This document shows, piece after piece, positions 36,617-51,600 of a stretch of 64,000 nt of DNA. The notes below the pieces were generated by a model. That model was not told where the DNA came from. It searched no databases and saw nothing but the letters and a program-made list of their open reading frames with translations. The stretch spans positions 24,365,166 to 24,429,165 of the forward strand of contig NC_091165.1 of assembly GCF_040958095.1 (NCBI RefSeq), written 5' to 3'. A program made the translations under genes and the position numbers. Position 1 is the stretch's first letter, and each line of letters opens with the position of its first letter. This DNA comes from Procambarus clarkii. Its lineage: Eukaryota; Arthropoda; Malacostraca; Decapoda; Cambaridae.

Positions 36617-39600
36617 CAATGTTTATTCAGGTAAAGTACATATGTATAAGAGGTTTTACAAAAATTTATAGATTTATAGATAGAGCTAGTATATACAATG
36701 CCTAAAGCCACTATTACGCAAAGCGTTTCGGGCAGATTTTATAATTATTTTAATTATATTCAGCATTTGGATATATAATCTGTAAGGCAACTGTTGTGGG
36801 GTTAGTCACCATCTGAAATAAATATGATAAGCTACATTGAAACATAATGAATTTACTACACAAAAACTACTTACACATTGTCATGGTAAGTAGTGTCATT
36901 AGATATAATATCATGATGTTTATCTACTTCCAAAAATTATCGTGTGAAGTAATATCGTATTATCAAGCATTTCCTAATACTGTATTAGTTTAGCTTTGTT
37001 ATTCTGTATTTCCACATCTCCCAGCCCTAAGTTTATATTTCTATAATTAACATTGTGTATCTGCTTTGCACAAAGTATTGATGATATCATTGATTGTGTA
37101 ATTTGTTTCTATGCTAATTCATGCTCCTCTTTATAATACTTCTTGGTTAAAGATGTAAACAAACACCAAAATGAGAGTAGGTTTTATTTGTAGGTTTGAC
37201 AAATTTGACTGCAAGTGCTTTGACGTATCAATATATGATTTTGTAGAAATAAGTACTGTACAAGAAGATTCTTCCATTCCTTGCACATTGTTATTTTTAT
37301 TTTGAGTATTGATTCAATAGACTTTTCCACATTACACAGGGTAAGATTGACTATCCTGTTTCTGGGATCCTTAAGAGCCGCTCAAATGCTACCAGTGATC
37401 ACTCTGAGAAATACTGCATAATCTTCTACAGGACTATTAGCCATCTAGCTGGAAATGAAGACTCTGCTGTAAGTCATTAATATTTAATTAAAAATTTTTG
37501 TATTCATTTGGGAATAATAATGAATTGAATAAGATAAGATAGACTTATTGTGCAGACCATTTAATAGAGCTACAGGTACAGTATATATACAGGTATACAG
37601 TACTCTGTAAAGCCTCATATAAGACAACTAAACAGAAAATAGAGAATGTTGTTTATCTCATATAATGATAAAATTTATATACTGTAGCATAGTTAATGAG
37701 TAGAAGTGTTTATGCATGACACTGTGTAATAGATGATTAAGTCTTGATGATATGTACCTTGAATTTTTGGGATTTTATTTTTAATGTCAATATTTAATGT
37801 ATCATTATTAAAATATTATTGTATATAAAATATAACAAATATAGTAATGAAAATCATAATATAAAATTTATTTCATTGACAAAAATGTATTTATTTCTGT
37901 AATGAAGTCCTTGATTTATTGTATCGGTGGAGATAACTTATGGAGAAAATGGATGAGAAACTGTTTGAGCACATTTATCGTGAATGACATAACGACAAGA
38001 AAGAATAGTTGAAAGTCAGTTTAATAAATTGAAAGTCAGGTGTGTTAGGCATGAGTGTGGCACATCTTACTGGGTAGGGTAAATGGGAGAGTTGTGAAAA
38101 ATATAATTATCAAAAGTGTTTGGAGGTAATGTAGTAGTTTCATTCATATCAAAAAGTGTGAGGGAGTATGGGAAGTAGTGTGTTTGTTAATCAATGAATA
38201 TGTTTGACTAGGAGTAATTTAGATTGAGTTGTAGTTTTAAGTCCATGTACCCTAAAGTGTAAGGAGATTGTTAAAATTAAGAATGATTGGAGGTGCTCTG
38301 CAATCAATTGGTTATATTGAGAAGGTTGTAGATTGTAGGAAAGTTACTGTGCTGGGGAATATGAATGTTGGGATTGGGAATGAATGCAGAGTTGTTGTTG
38401 GTAATGGGGGTGTACCAAGTGTAAATAGCCATAGGAATTTTTTTTGGGATATGTGGGGTTTGTTTCCTGTCAAATGCTTCCTTTTTAGATGATGTAAGGG
38501 GAAATAATTTTAAGAATGTGAATGTAAAATGGGTATGCATATGTTAGGGATGAGAAAGTGAAAATTGTAGATTGTTTGTAATTGTAAGTTTGTGAAAAGG
38601 GAGGAAAGAAAAGTACTCTGCATGGTTCAGTAAAGTGGTTATTATATATAGAGGTTGTTGTTAAAGATTCACTACCTGGAACAAAAAGTTCCAAGTAACA
38701 CGGGCTATGGTGAGCCCGTAGATAGTTATATAGAGGTTATTTTAGTAATATGTATGGGTCAAGTCAACAACACCTGGAGTGGATGTGTATTATATTGGGG
38801 TTAAATTGTTACTGAAATGTTTGTATAAGGATACGGCTGTGTTCTGTGAGAAACAAATGAGATATTGGTTTTGTAGCTTCTTAGAATCACAAGGCAGTGG
38901 GATTTGTAGTGTAAGATAAAATGGGGAGAGAGAGGTACTGTAATAAGTTTTAAATACTTAAGGGGCAGTGTTAGATTAAAATGGATTTATGGGTATTTGA
39001 AGTGGCAGGGATCAATCATACAAGCAATGGAAATGAATTTTTGTTAGAAAAGAAACTGGTATAAATATGTTTCATGGGTTTATCAGTGAGGAAGTATAAG
39101 GAAATGAAATGTGAAGGGGTGGAATGGATTAATGCAGTATACTTAAGTGATACAGTACAGACATGTTAATAGAATGTTTGAGACTCATAATAAGAAGTGC
39201 CTGTAATGATGGAATATATGGCAGATGACCAGTATCTGGGAAGGGAAGAGTTGAACAGTACATGGAAGAAAGGGTGGCATTGGTTAGGGGGTGCTAGAGA
39301 GGGGGAGGGGGGTGAGGGAGAGAGAGGGGGAATAGGATGGAGGGAGGGAGATAGGTAGGTTAATGTGGTGATAGTCTCCTGGAGAAACTGTTTCCACCCC
39401 CTAAATGAGCTCCCAGGTGGGAATAAGGGTTTTAGATAGATATAACCAACCATTAAGTGTCATGATAAAGAAATATCAGAATATACTATATAAGTTTTTA
39501 ATTTGTTTGTAAAGATTTCACATTCCTCATTTGTGTTTTTCAGCTATACTTACCTGTATCTGATGCCCTGGAGTGGGATGTGTGTGATGAGACAGAACTC

Positions 39601-42600
39601 CCACCAACAAGCATTGAAAATAGATACATCTTTGTCTCTTCAGAAAATAATTGTTCAGCTTTGGAGAGAGCCAGCCGAGTTCAGGTAAAAGAGACGGATG
39701 TAGATGTAGGTTACCATGAAATACCATGAGTTTGTGGTGCAGTGTAATTTAAGAAAACAATGATATTTATATCAAATTAAAATTTATTTGTAGTTTGTGG
39801 TAAAGATAAAAAGAACATCAAATATTGAGCATTTTTTCCCAAAACTATAAAAACTTGTAAGTCTCCACTATACTATATTATCACTGTGAGAGTACAGCAT
39901 TTATACAGTATTTTAAACAAAAGCTTTTCTCATAATTACATTAAGGAATTTCTTGTTACATTTAACTGGCAAGATGCTTTGGTTATATAAATACTGTACT
40001 GTACCTAATTAATTACAGTATCTAGTTCATCTAAATAATAATATCCCTTATACAACAAGTACAGCAGGTTTTGATCTGTTATGAACAAGCCAGTAATAGG
40101 GATTGTTAATTAAGCATGTTATTTTCTACTTAAAAGGAATGGAAAGAGAAATGGAAGTAGTTTGTATGTACTGTATATAGGTTTAATTATTTCTGCTAAT
40201 AATATTACAGAGCTTGGGAGGTGCTGGTACCTTAATTGTGAAGGAAAAACTACAAGCTCCAAAACAAAATGACACAAACTACAACTTCACTCTTGCCTTC
40301 ATTCAGAACTCAAGTTATGTCAAAATCATGGTAAGTTAAATAGTTGAAAAAGGTATACAGTATAATAAATTAAGTTATATTGTTAGCACAGATACAGTTC
40401 ATCATTGAAAATCCAAATAATTCAAATGTCAAAACACCGAAAATCAAAAACTATTAAAACCTAATAAAAACTACAAGCCGTCCGAACAAGTTTTTAGTTA
40501 ATTTTTTTTTATCTGATTAGGGCTTCTCAAAAGAGATTGTTGTTCAGCATTGTTTATGGTAGCTCATGTTTTAAGATACAGTACAATTATATTTCACTTA
40601 CAATGCTATAGCAAATTTAATTTTAAAGAAAACTTCCCTCATCATTTTGCCTTGCATACATACTTTGTGTAATTTTGTTGGAAAATAATTGAATAATGCA
40701 TTACTGCTATCTAACATTTCTTTATATATATTATTTTACTAGTAAATCCTGTTAATTAGCCTAAGCAAACCAACTGAGTAAATAATGTAACATAAAAAGT
40801 GATGCATATGTTATTGTAGTATGCGGGGTAAAAGGTATCTAAAATAAATACAAAAATATTATAAATTCTCAGTTAGGTTGGTCCTGACTGTTTTGGATTT
40901 TTCAATGCTTGAAAAATACCATTTTTGTTTTTATAGTACAATGTATGTACTGTATTGCAAAGTCAACATTGATGATACTCAGTTTTGTGTGCAATATCAG
41001 GGCTGTCAATGAGATGGCTATTTAGGGATCTATTTTTTCCCAAGCTCAGTAAATTTTAGTTGTATGTATTTACATGGAAATGTCTGTCTGTCAAGGGTTA
41101 GATGCAGACTAGCATCACCCAATTTTTCCCAGTAATTGCTATTGGGTACATGCCCACCATAAGTGGGTTAGGATTGGTGTCAATGAAAACTGCTAGGTTA
41201 TACTATGCCAATGTCACGCCCATGAACATTTTCCAGTACAGTAGATTGATGACTGTGCTATATGACTCGACTCTGAATTATTATTATTATTATTATTATT
41301 ATTTTGTAATATTGGAAACTATGTGCTATTATGCTAAAATCAACAAAATTATAATCATAATACTTGCCCTTTAACCCCAAAAAACTTTTATATGTTTTCC
41401 TTTAGACTTAATGGATTGTGTGTTGTTGAAGTTTTCTTGCACTGTTATAGATTAGTGATATTATTGAAGAAAGTATGGATGAGGGAGGAAGAAGTGAAGG
41501 AGAGGAAGGGGAAGAGACAGACAGAAACAGGAAGAGGGGACAGAAAAAGGACACAGACAGGCAGACAGACAGACAGACAGGCAGACAGTGCCCAGGTGCC
41601 TGGGTCAACCTGGGCACTGCTAAGTATCCCACCTTGCACACTATATAAAAAAAAATGTGCAACAAAAATGTCTAGAGATGAAATACTTCCATACTGCTGC
41701 ATCTTAGATGGGGAGGAAGGATGTACAGTATCTCCCAGGATTTACTGGACAGAAACTACTTGTTAGGTTTGTCTTTTGTTAAAATCATAAGACCACCTGT
41801 GCAAGTGTAAAATTAGGTATACAGTATTTTAATTATTCAAACACATGCCAATAGCTTTGTATTTTTACTTAAACTATATTCATTGCATGTGTGATTAAAC
41901 AGTCTGTCTACTCATTGGTGCAGAGGTTGTATACATGTCTGCTCTCTAAGTAAACATAATTTCCTGCCTTATGCATTAATAGAAACTTAATATATATACA
42001 GATATTCACTTGAAACTTTGATGACCTATTGGGATAATAAAAACAATATAATGTTATACTTAATAACATAATATTCCATTCACCTGGGCTGTATGGGTCT
42101 CAAACCCTGGACCCAACAAATGTGAGGCTGTAGCTCACATTATTTATTTAATAATGTAATATTGAATGTGAGCTAACATTCAATATTATTTAAAATAATA
42201 TTGTTTAGATAGCCTATGAAACTGAAGCCAGGTAATAAAGTGTTGCTAATAAGTCATTGCAATGTTATTTATATTTCTTAACTTTGCTCTGCAGGAAGGT
42301 GGAGAAAAAGTGACTGTTGGCCTGTATTCCCCAGAGGATTCCCCACTGCCCTTGAGTCTTGTCGTTATTTGGTTCTTGGCTGTCTTCTCTGTTAGTGTTG
42401 GTGCTTTCTGGTCTGGGAAAATACGCCACAAGTTGTAAGTCTTTCAAGATTTTGAGTTTTAATTTATTTGAGAAGTTTCCCCGTTACATTATATACCATT
42501 TGTTATTTTATGTTTATGTATTATTTGATAAAAATATCTATTTTTTGGTCTGTCACCAATGTTGTTTGGTTCCAAAAGTTGCGTGGCCATATGATATCTA

Positions 42601-45600
42601 GAAAACGTCTTTGCGTATTGGCATGAAACTTTCAGGACTTATGTATGCTAGTGCAAGTAAAATCCCAATTATTATTGATAACCAAACCACACATCATGGG
42701 AGCGATGTTGTGATGACAGCGATGTTGTTGTTTTAGATTCAACCACTCTGAACAAAAGTTCCAAGCAGCACGGGCTATGGTGTGCCTGTGGGCTCACCAT
42801 AGTCACCAATGATCCAGTCACCAGTCAGCATTTGGTCATTGTCTCAGAATCTGATTACAGAATTGCTTCAAAATTCATAAATATTTTACTTAGTGTTGTA
42901 TAAAACTATTTTCAGTGGCAACCTAGCATCTTATCATCCTCACCCTTGTACAAACTTATCCATACTCTTCCTCTCCCTACCCTCCCATCCTCTTCTTTTT
43001 CCCAATTTCTCTCTACTCTTCCAATTCTTGGCACCAATTAACCCCTTCACCACAAACATTTCATCACCTTGACCACAACACCATCACCACCACTGTTGCT
43101 GCAGGAAGTTAGGGGCTTCCTTTGAGTAACATTGGCCTGGGATGGGATTCTCACCCAAGACCAAGCTCCTCAGTTTTTCTCTGTTATAGGATGCTGCTTG
43201 ATCAGATACATTAAGCTAGAAGGCAGGGGGCCTGGATTACCTATGATTCCTTGTGGGTTTTGTTGACAAGGCCTGTTGGTGCTTGCTTCTTCACTTGGTT
43301 AAATGTTTTACCCAAACTTGGTTTAAGGGACTTGGTTTAAGGGACTCATTTGCTTTGCACAGTGTGCTCAATTTGTGTTGCCTATGAAGGGTGCTGACAT
43401 TTTACACTTCTTCACAGGTTTCCTCAATCCTGTTTTCTTGTGTCGAAGTCCCTAGGGAATTTCTTGTTATTCCTGTTGTGGGACGGGACCAATGCATGGA
43501 AAATAAACGAGCTCTCACTGAGGTTGGTTAATACAGTGCTTGCATTTCCTAGCTCTGGCAACAGGCTTCTTATTCTCCTTAGCTGGTAGGGAATCTCTTG
43601 TTCTCTATGTGGAATTAGATACTGCTCTGCAGGTCCCAGGTTCTTGATTGGATGGAAGTTGCTTCTGTCCTGGGTGTTATTTTGTCTGCAGGCACACTTG
43701 ATTCTGTCACCCGGACTCCACACAATATACTCCTATTTTATTGTAGGACATGGCTTTTGTGCAGCACCGTAGTTCTCTACTTTGTGCAAGATCTCGTCAG
43801 TTTTAAGGTTTGTTTGCCGAATTTGGCCAAGTTGTTTTCCACTGCCAGGAACTCTTCTCTTGGTTTCAATTTGAGTTTGCTCTATTAAACAGCTCAGATT
43901 CTGTGTCAGTCTTTTCTTCAGCTTAGACAGCAGATGCATCCTGATCCATGTTGTAACTAGCAATGTTAATATGCTTCAGGCATTTTAACATGTAACATTT
44001 TCCAGGTTTTCTTTATAGATTCTTGCTTTAATTAAGATTATATTTCTCAACTTTTCCACTTTATTGAAGCATGGCTGAATTTACATAGCAATGAAAATGA
44101 GCAAAAGTTATGTAGCAGACAAAATTTTAAACTGCCAACCACACTCCCTCACATATTAAGCATAGTGCAAATTCTTATTTATTTATTTATTTATTGCTCC
44201 ATGAATTAGAAAACTGTGTTTTCATTTATAATAAATTTGTGATCATGATTGTCAAAATAATGGAGGGGTAGGATCATGGTGGGTGTGGAAGGTTGGTGGG
44301 TGGCCGCCACTACTCATTACATTGCACGGATAGCAAGGGAAGAGAGACTGAGGAGTGAGCATGTGGGTGGTGACTGACAATGCTACACTGATGTTAGGTA
44401 CACTTCTAGTTGCCATTTGGGGATTACTTGTTGCAACAATATTCAATTCTGCTGGAAATATGATAACATAGGAACATGCAGTTTCCCTAAGGTTCCATTG
44501 GTCCATGTGAGGTAAGTCCTATGTATTCCTAACATAAGAATACCTGAAACTGCAGAAGGCCTACTGGTCCATACAAGGCAGCTCCTGTTTATACTGACAT
44601 AAGAATATGGTGCAATAGGAATAATGTGATGTTGCCTTTTCACCTTGTTTCACTATCTAGAACTTATAAAAACCACAAATCAGTGATACCTATGTATGCA
44701 TTTGCATGTAAAATGTGTTATGTGCAATTGTAAGACTTAGGTACCATATAAACATTTATATAAATACAGGATGTGCATATAAGCACTGTATATACATATA
44801 GTTCCATTTTCATTCCAGAAAAAAACAGAAAGTAACAATAATAAATGGGAACATAAATTCCTATGCAGCATCCTAACTCTTATGTCAAAAATTTGGGATT
44901 GAGCCTGGTGCTCCAGCCCCTGGTGCTCCAGCCCCTGGTGCTCCAGCCCCTGGTGCTCCAGCCCCTAGGCAACTGAAATAAGTATTTTCCCCTGATCAGT
45001 GTGCTGTACAATGTTATACAATACCAAAAGAAAAAATATTTGTTTAAATTTTTGTTTTATGAGCACCAGGAATGTACCTTATTTTAGGTGCAAATTTTGA
45101 GGTTAATGAGATATCCATCTGGTCAATAGGGATGGGTAATTGAATATTTTTATGTCAGGTCAATTGGAAAATCTGGAAAGAGGTAATCCGAATAATGGGG
45201 GTTCTATTGTACAGATTAAATTTATTTCGGGGTTTAACGTCCCCTGCAGCCCGGTCCTCGACCCGGTCTCCTTTTTGTTACACATCCCCAGGAAGCAGCC
45301 CGTAGCATCTGTCTAACTCCCAGGTACCTAATTTACTGCTAGGTGAATAGGGGCATCAGGGTGAAAGAAACTGCCCATTTGATTCCGCCTTCTCCGGGGA
45401 TCGAACCCAGAGCCTCAGGACTACAAATCCAAAGTGCTGTCCACTCAGCTATCTGGCCCTCTGGTAATATTTATTTTTGCTTCTGAGATGTCTTTGCTGT
45501 AGGTCAGCTGCTATGGATAGTCCTTGATCTTTGTTGTATCTACTTTTCAATTATCTAAACATCTAAAAATATGCAACCTGTTTGCTACCCCATTAATTCA

Positions 45601-48600
45601 AAAAGAGCATTTTCACCCACAAAAATGCACACCTCCCAATCCTTTCGAAAGTACATCCACAAATAAACCTCCTCTTTAATGACCCTAATATTCATTTCAA
45701 TAATATCCATCTCTAATCCTTGAGATATATGAGTGAGCAGTGTGGCCATGATGGTGAAGATAATCAAGAGGCTTACCATGAGCCTGTCCTACCGCACGAA
45801 GAGACTTCCATGAACCTATCAGCTAAGAGCATCCTTGGGTTTGTGGTGCTGATGTGTACCATGCTGCTCAGTCTCTACTTCTTTTACCATATTCTGGGTA
45901 AGTCTTCAAGGTGACTTGTGTGTGCGAGTGTATGTATGTGTAATTACCTAAGTGAAGTTACAGGATGGGAGCTACGCTCATGGTATCCTGTCTTCCCAAT
46001 AATCTTTGTCATATGCCACTTTGAAACTACTGATAGTTTTGGCATCCACTGCCGTTTCATTTGTTCCAACCTTCTACAACTCTGTTCACAAAAGATAAAC
46101 TTTTGTATGTATTTTGGCACTTTTGTTTCCTAAGATTGAAACTTTGGCATCTTGTTCTTTAAGGTGCAGATTAAAAAATTTCCTCCTTATATATTTTTTA
46201 TTTCTGATACTATTTGGTATATACAGTAGTGATAATATCGCCTCTTCCTTCTACAGTATCTTCTAGCCTCAGTATAGTATATTTAACATTTCTAATCTCT
46301 CTGTGTAGTTCTTGTTTTTCAGTCCTGGAAGCCGTTTAATAGCATGTCTTTGGACCCTATCCAGTTAATGATGATGATCTTGAAATATGGGCACCATACA
46401 ACTGCTACATATTCCAATTTTCAGCTTACAAATGTCATGAACAATTTTTTGAGTATTTCACCATCCATATATTTAAAAACACTTCTGAAGTTTGAAAGGC
46501 TCCTCACATAATGGCCTTTTAAGTGGTCCTATGGTGGCAGTTTACTATTCAGAACTACCACTAGATTTCCTTCATTGTCCAAGTTCTTTAATATCATTTC
46601 ATATAATTTGTAGGTTGTGTGTCCGGATTCTTCTGATTCACATTCCATAATGTGGCATTTATTCACATTGAATTCCATATCATGTGTTGCTCCATCATTT
46701 ATCTTTTCCAGGTCATCTTAAAGGGCATGACAGCTATTTAAGTCGTAGCCTTAGTAGCTTAGCAACATGAGCAAAGACATTATTATATCTATGCACAGTA
46801 TTTTCTCTGGTGGATCATTTATAGACAATGAACATTTCTTGGTCTGGTACTGAACCTTGTTGTACTCTGCTAATAACATTTCTTCAGTCTAATACATTGC
46901 CTCTAATAACTTCCCTCATTTTTCTGCCAGTTAGAAAAGTTTTCATCCATATCAGAGGTCTGCCTTTCACCCTTCCAGCATGTTCTAACTTCCAGAACAT
47001 CCTCTTGGGACTTTGTCAAAAGCCTTTTTCAGGTCCAGATAAATGTTGTCAACCCAACCACCTTTTTCCTATAATATTTCTGTAGCTCTGTCGTAAATGT
47101 TAAGTTAATTTTGCTACATGGGAGCATTCTGTTCTAAAGCCATTCCATCTGTTTGTTACGTCATTTCTTTCCAGGTGTTCTACCTATTTGTTTCTAATTA
47201 TTTTAAGTGATTTAACTCACACATTTGTCAGTGATATAGGTCAATAATTTAGAGGGCTTTCTCTGACACCATACTGTATTTGAAGATGGGAACAATTTTT
47301 GCCTTTTTCATGCGTCTGCCAGACTCCCTGTATGTAAAAGATGCCTGAAAAATTAATTGTAGTGGAATTCTCGGCTTGGGTGCATTTTCCATCAGAACTC
47401 AAAGTGAGACTCCATCTGGACCAACTGCTTTGTTTCTTCCTGGCTCCTTGACCAGTTTTTCTATCTTGTCTAGATACTTCTATGTACTTTATATGTACAG
47501 TACTTCTATGTACTTATGCTCTGAACCCCATATTGTCTAGTTTTCTAAAAACCTCATTTTGCATAAACACTTTGGAAATGTTCGTATAGTGTTTCACACT
47601 TTTCCTTTTCAATCTCTGAATTTGTTCCCCATCTTTACTCTCTGGATTTTATCCTTTACATACAACTTGCCTTTTATATCAATTTATAGAATGGATTGGG
47701 TTTTGTTTTACATTTTTCCTTTATTTTTCTGGGGGAGCCCCTTCGGCTCCCCGGAGCTATCCAGGCTGATATATATATCATTAGACTTTGCCATCAGTCA
47801 TTGTGAATGAAGTTCTAGGCCTACTAGGCCTCAGTAATTATTTCTTGTTAGTTTGTATTGCTGGTATTTCTAGTGTTAGGACTTCCTATATTGATTGAAT
47901 ATTTGTTGTCTTTTGTTCTCTTGCTTTCTCCTAGTTTGTGTTGAACCCATCCTGCTTTCTAGTTCTGCATCTCTGTTTTGGTATAAGTGTTTTGTAATTT
48001 GCCATACATCTCATTTACTTCCTTGTCTAACAACAAATCTGTCTAATCAAATTCACTAAAGTCTCTTCATAGTCTCCTCTGGTGAAATCAAGTTTTTAAA
48101 CTGATTCACTTTTCTCATTTTCTTCTCAAGTATAATGTATTGCCTATTTCATTTCCAAAAGGACATGGTTGCTCTTACCCAAAGTAGGAAGATACTGATT
48201 GTCAAATATCTCTTCTTCTTTCCTGGTAGATATCAAATCCTGCATTCACTAAGAAATCACACTAACATGATACAGTATATATCAATAAGAAAATAAATTG
48301 GAGCACTGAGGTGACTCGACCAGTGATCAGGGTACTCACAGCTGCGCACCTTACCTCTGTACCATGGCATGGGGTAAGTTATACAACCTGGGATTCCACT
48401 GAATCCTCAAGAAGTCTGGAGGCTTCTGCTGAAGCCAGTCCAAGTTTTTATGTATTACCTCCATGCAGTCTGGTGTAGGTAAAGTAGTTTATTAACTATG
48501 CATTCCAGCTTCAGATACACAAAGAAATCACACTAATGTAACATATATCGATGAGAAAATCAATACCTTACCTTCATTAGAGTGCATGGGGGTTATATGT

Positions 48601-51600
48601 AAAAACTTAGACAGGCTTGGACTGCCCTGGTTGAATAGAAAATTTGTCTTAGGAAAGCAGCCAGTTGCTCAGTAAGGATCTTTAAATATTTAATCAAATC
48701 CTTATTTCTTGTTTTCATAAGATTCTTGCATAATTCATTTTTTCTTTTCAGTGTTTGTGATCATTGGCATGTTCTGCATTGCATCAGGCGCAGCTGTGTT
48801 TTGTTGTTTGCAGCCTCTCGTCTCGCGAATTCCTTGTGGAACTTGCAGGTAAGTTGTTAGTCTAACCCCCTCATCTTGTATAACTGCCAGAGTTGCTATA
48901 TATTGTTTTTTTGCTGTTCTGCATATTCATAGTAGGTACTACGTTAACTATGTATTTAATTGAAAAAGGGAGAGGCTTTGTTCTTTATTTTATTTCTATC
49001 CTCTTTTCATTCCGTTTCACTAAGTTCCTTCCTGTAATATTTTAACCTTTACTTTTTTCTTAGAAATAAAAACCTAGATTGAAAATAGGTCTCAAGCTTT
49101 TCTTGCAAGTTGGCCAATATCTTATTCACTTAATAGACTAACACATGAACATATTAAGTATGGTAGGTGAGAAATGTTTTATTGTATTTCAGTAGATATT
49201 TAATACAAAGTAACAGATGGATGATAGGATTGTAAGAAGAATTTAAAAGAATGAAGAATGGGAGGTTATAGATAAGCAAATACTGTATCGTGAAAGTGGA
49301 GGAGTACATATGGAATAGTTCTCAAGAGCCGCTCTCTCACAGTGGACATCAAAGAGAATGGAAAGAATGCAAAATGCAAGCTTCATGTACTCACCATATA
49401 GGTTAATCTTCTGTTTGCCTTTTAATTTTCATTTTTATAAGAAGAGGAAGGCACAGAATTTTATCTAACTATTTTGATTACTTGCAAGTGTCTTTTTGTT
49501 TATATGTAAGATACTCTCTTGGGGTACTAACTCTTTAAAATTGAGCCTCTTCCTGTTTGTGTTCTTACTGTGTCATGTCATTTTGTTTATCCTGAATTCA
49601 GCTTTGCAATTTTAACCTGTTCTTGTAAATTCAAATTATGATGCAGCTATTACTGTAGCTTTGCTCACTTCAAACTACAAAATAAAAATCTTAAATTATT
49701 AAAAAATTAATAATAAAAGATAAAAGAATTCTTTTAAGAATTTTTCAGGCTTGGTTATCTAATGAAGTCATCAGTCCTTACTTGCTAATATTATGAATGA
49801 ATAATACTATAAATGAATAGCACAGTGGTTCAAATCAAGTTTTTTTTTTTTAAATGCAGGACACCATACTTCAACATCTATGTTGTCCGTGGAACGTTAG
49901 AGGTGCGACAGATCTTATTATTGATGTTTGCTTATGGGCTGACCATTGTGTGGGTGATCATGAGAAAAGAGCCATGGGCTTGGATACTTCAAGATATATT
50001 AGGAATTGCATTCAGGTGAGTCTTCATTTCTTCTCAAGCATTTTGGCTCTTAGGCAGTTTGGCTAAGATTTTTTTCCAAGCTAAAATAATTTTAGACTGA
50101 ATTATTGTACATATGAACCTGTTCTACTGAAATGTCCTGCATTCTCTTTCAAATAGGGAAGTTAAATCCGAGTTTTAGTTGGATGGTGTTAGCTAAAAGC
50201 CAACACCATTTTTTTCATAACTCTCACAAAACATTATTTGAGATACTGTATTCTTATACTGCATATTAGGAATCAGAAAGTTAGGTGTAGGTTAGGAAAA
50301 TATCTGCATGCTTTGAAAGCCATATGTATAGGCTGGACAGAATTTATTCAAGCTGGAAAATGTTTATAACAATACAAAATTATTTAATTTGGGAAAGAAG
50401 ATTCACTAGTGTAATGAAATGAAAACATGTTAGTAGAAGGGTTAAGAAAGGCTTGAGAGATAGTATACCACTCCCAACCTTGGCTAGTGAAACTTGGATA
50501 AGAGAAAGGGCAGAGTTAAGAGAACAAGCAGTGGAAATGACTTGAAAAAAGCAGCTTTTGTGAGTATGTGGAATAGATTTAGAAATGAGCAAGTTTAGGA
50601 GAGATGTAGTATGAGTTAAAAGGTAATGAAATGTGGAAGGGTGGAGTGTGAAGTGCAATACACTGAGATGGTATGGACATATTAATAGAATGCATGAGAA
50701 TCATTTAATGAGAAGGCTGTTCAAGGGGGAAATAAAGAAGGCTAGTATCTTTATAAGGGAAGAATGGAATAATGTGCGAAAGAAAATTGGTGGATGGAGG
50801 ATCTCAGAGCTATGGCCATTCCCTAATAAGATGCTACCAGGAGGAAGCACAAAAGGTTCATCACAAGTGGATTACTAGATGTTGAACAATATACAAAAGG
50901 TACCAGCATAATTAAAGAAAGACTCCAACTGAGAATGATTGGTAAGCTAACGTGATATATTTAAAGAGACGTGGTTCTTGAGCATGAACACAGTAAAATA
51001 TTATATGAAAAGGCAATGAATAAATCGATGATAGCTTTACATTGCACTGATTTAGGCAAATTAGCTTTACATTGCACTGATTTAGACTTGATTTGCTTAG
51101 GTCTTAATTAACTTGAAAAAAAGCTTTTAAAGTTAATTATGTTTGTATATCCATACTGTAATCATGGAAACCTGGTTCCCTTTTATTAATATTTTCGTTG
51201 ATTATAGATAACTTAATTGCAAATTCAAAATATGAATTACAGCATCAGTAGTATTTATTCTTTTCAGCATCAATGTACTTAGATTGGTTCGGCTACCAAG
51301 CCTCAAGATCTGCACCATCTTACTGTGTGGTCTTGTCATATATGATATCTTCTTCGTCTTCATCACCCCATACATTACGTCGGTAAGTGAATTATTTCAT
51401 GCATTTACAAGGCTTATTTGAAAATACTCTTGATATTTCACTGGAATTAACATTCCTTTTTTGTTGTAACTGCTTGTTAAACAGGAAGAAAAATCATGAA
51501 AGTACAGTATATAGGATTAAATGGAATAAGTTGACACCTGTCATAGGAGATGATTATATTATATGTTAAGAAGAACAGCTGTCTAATGAATCATTAACCT

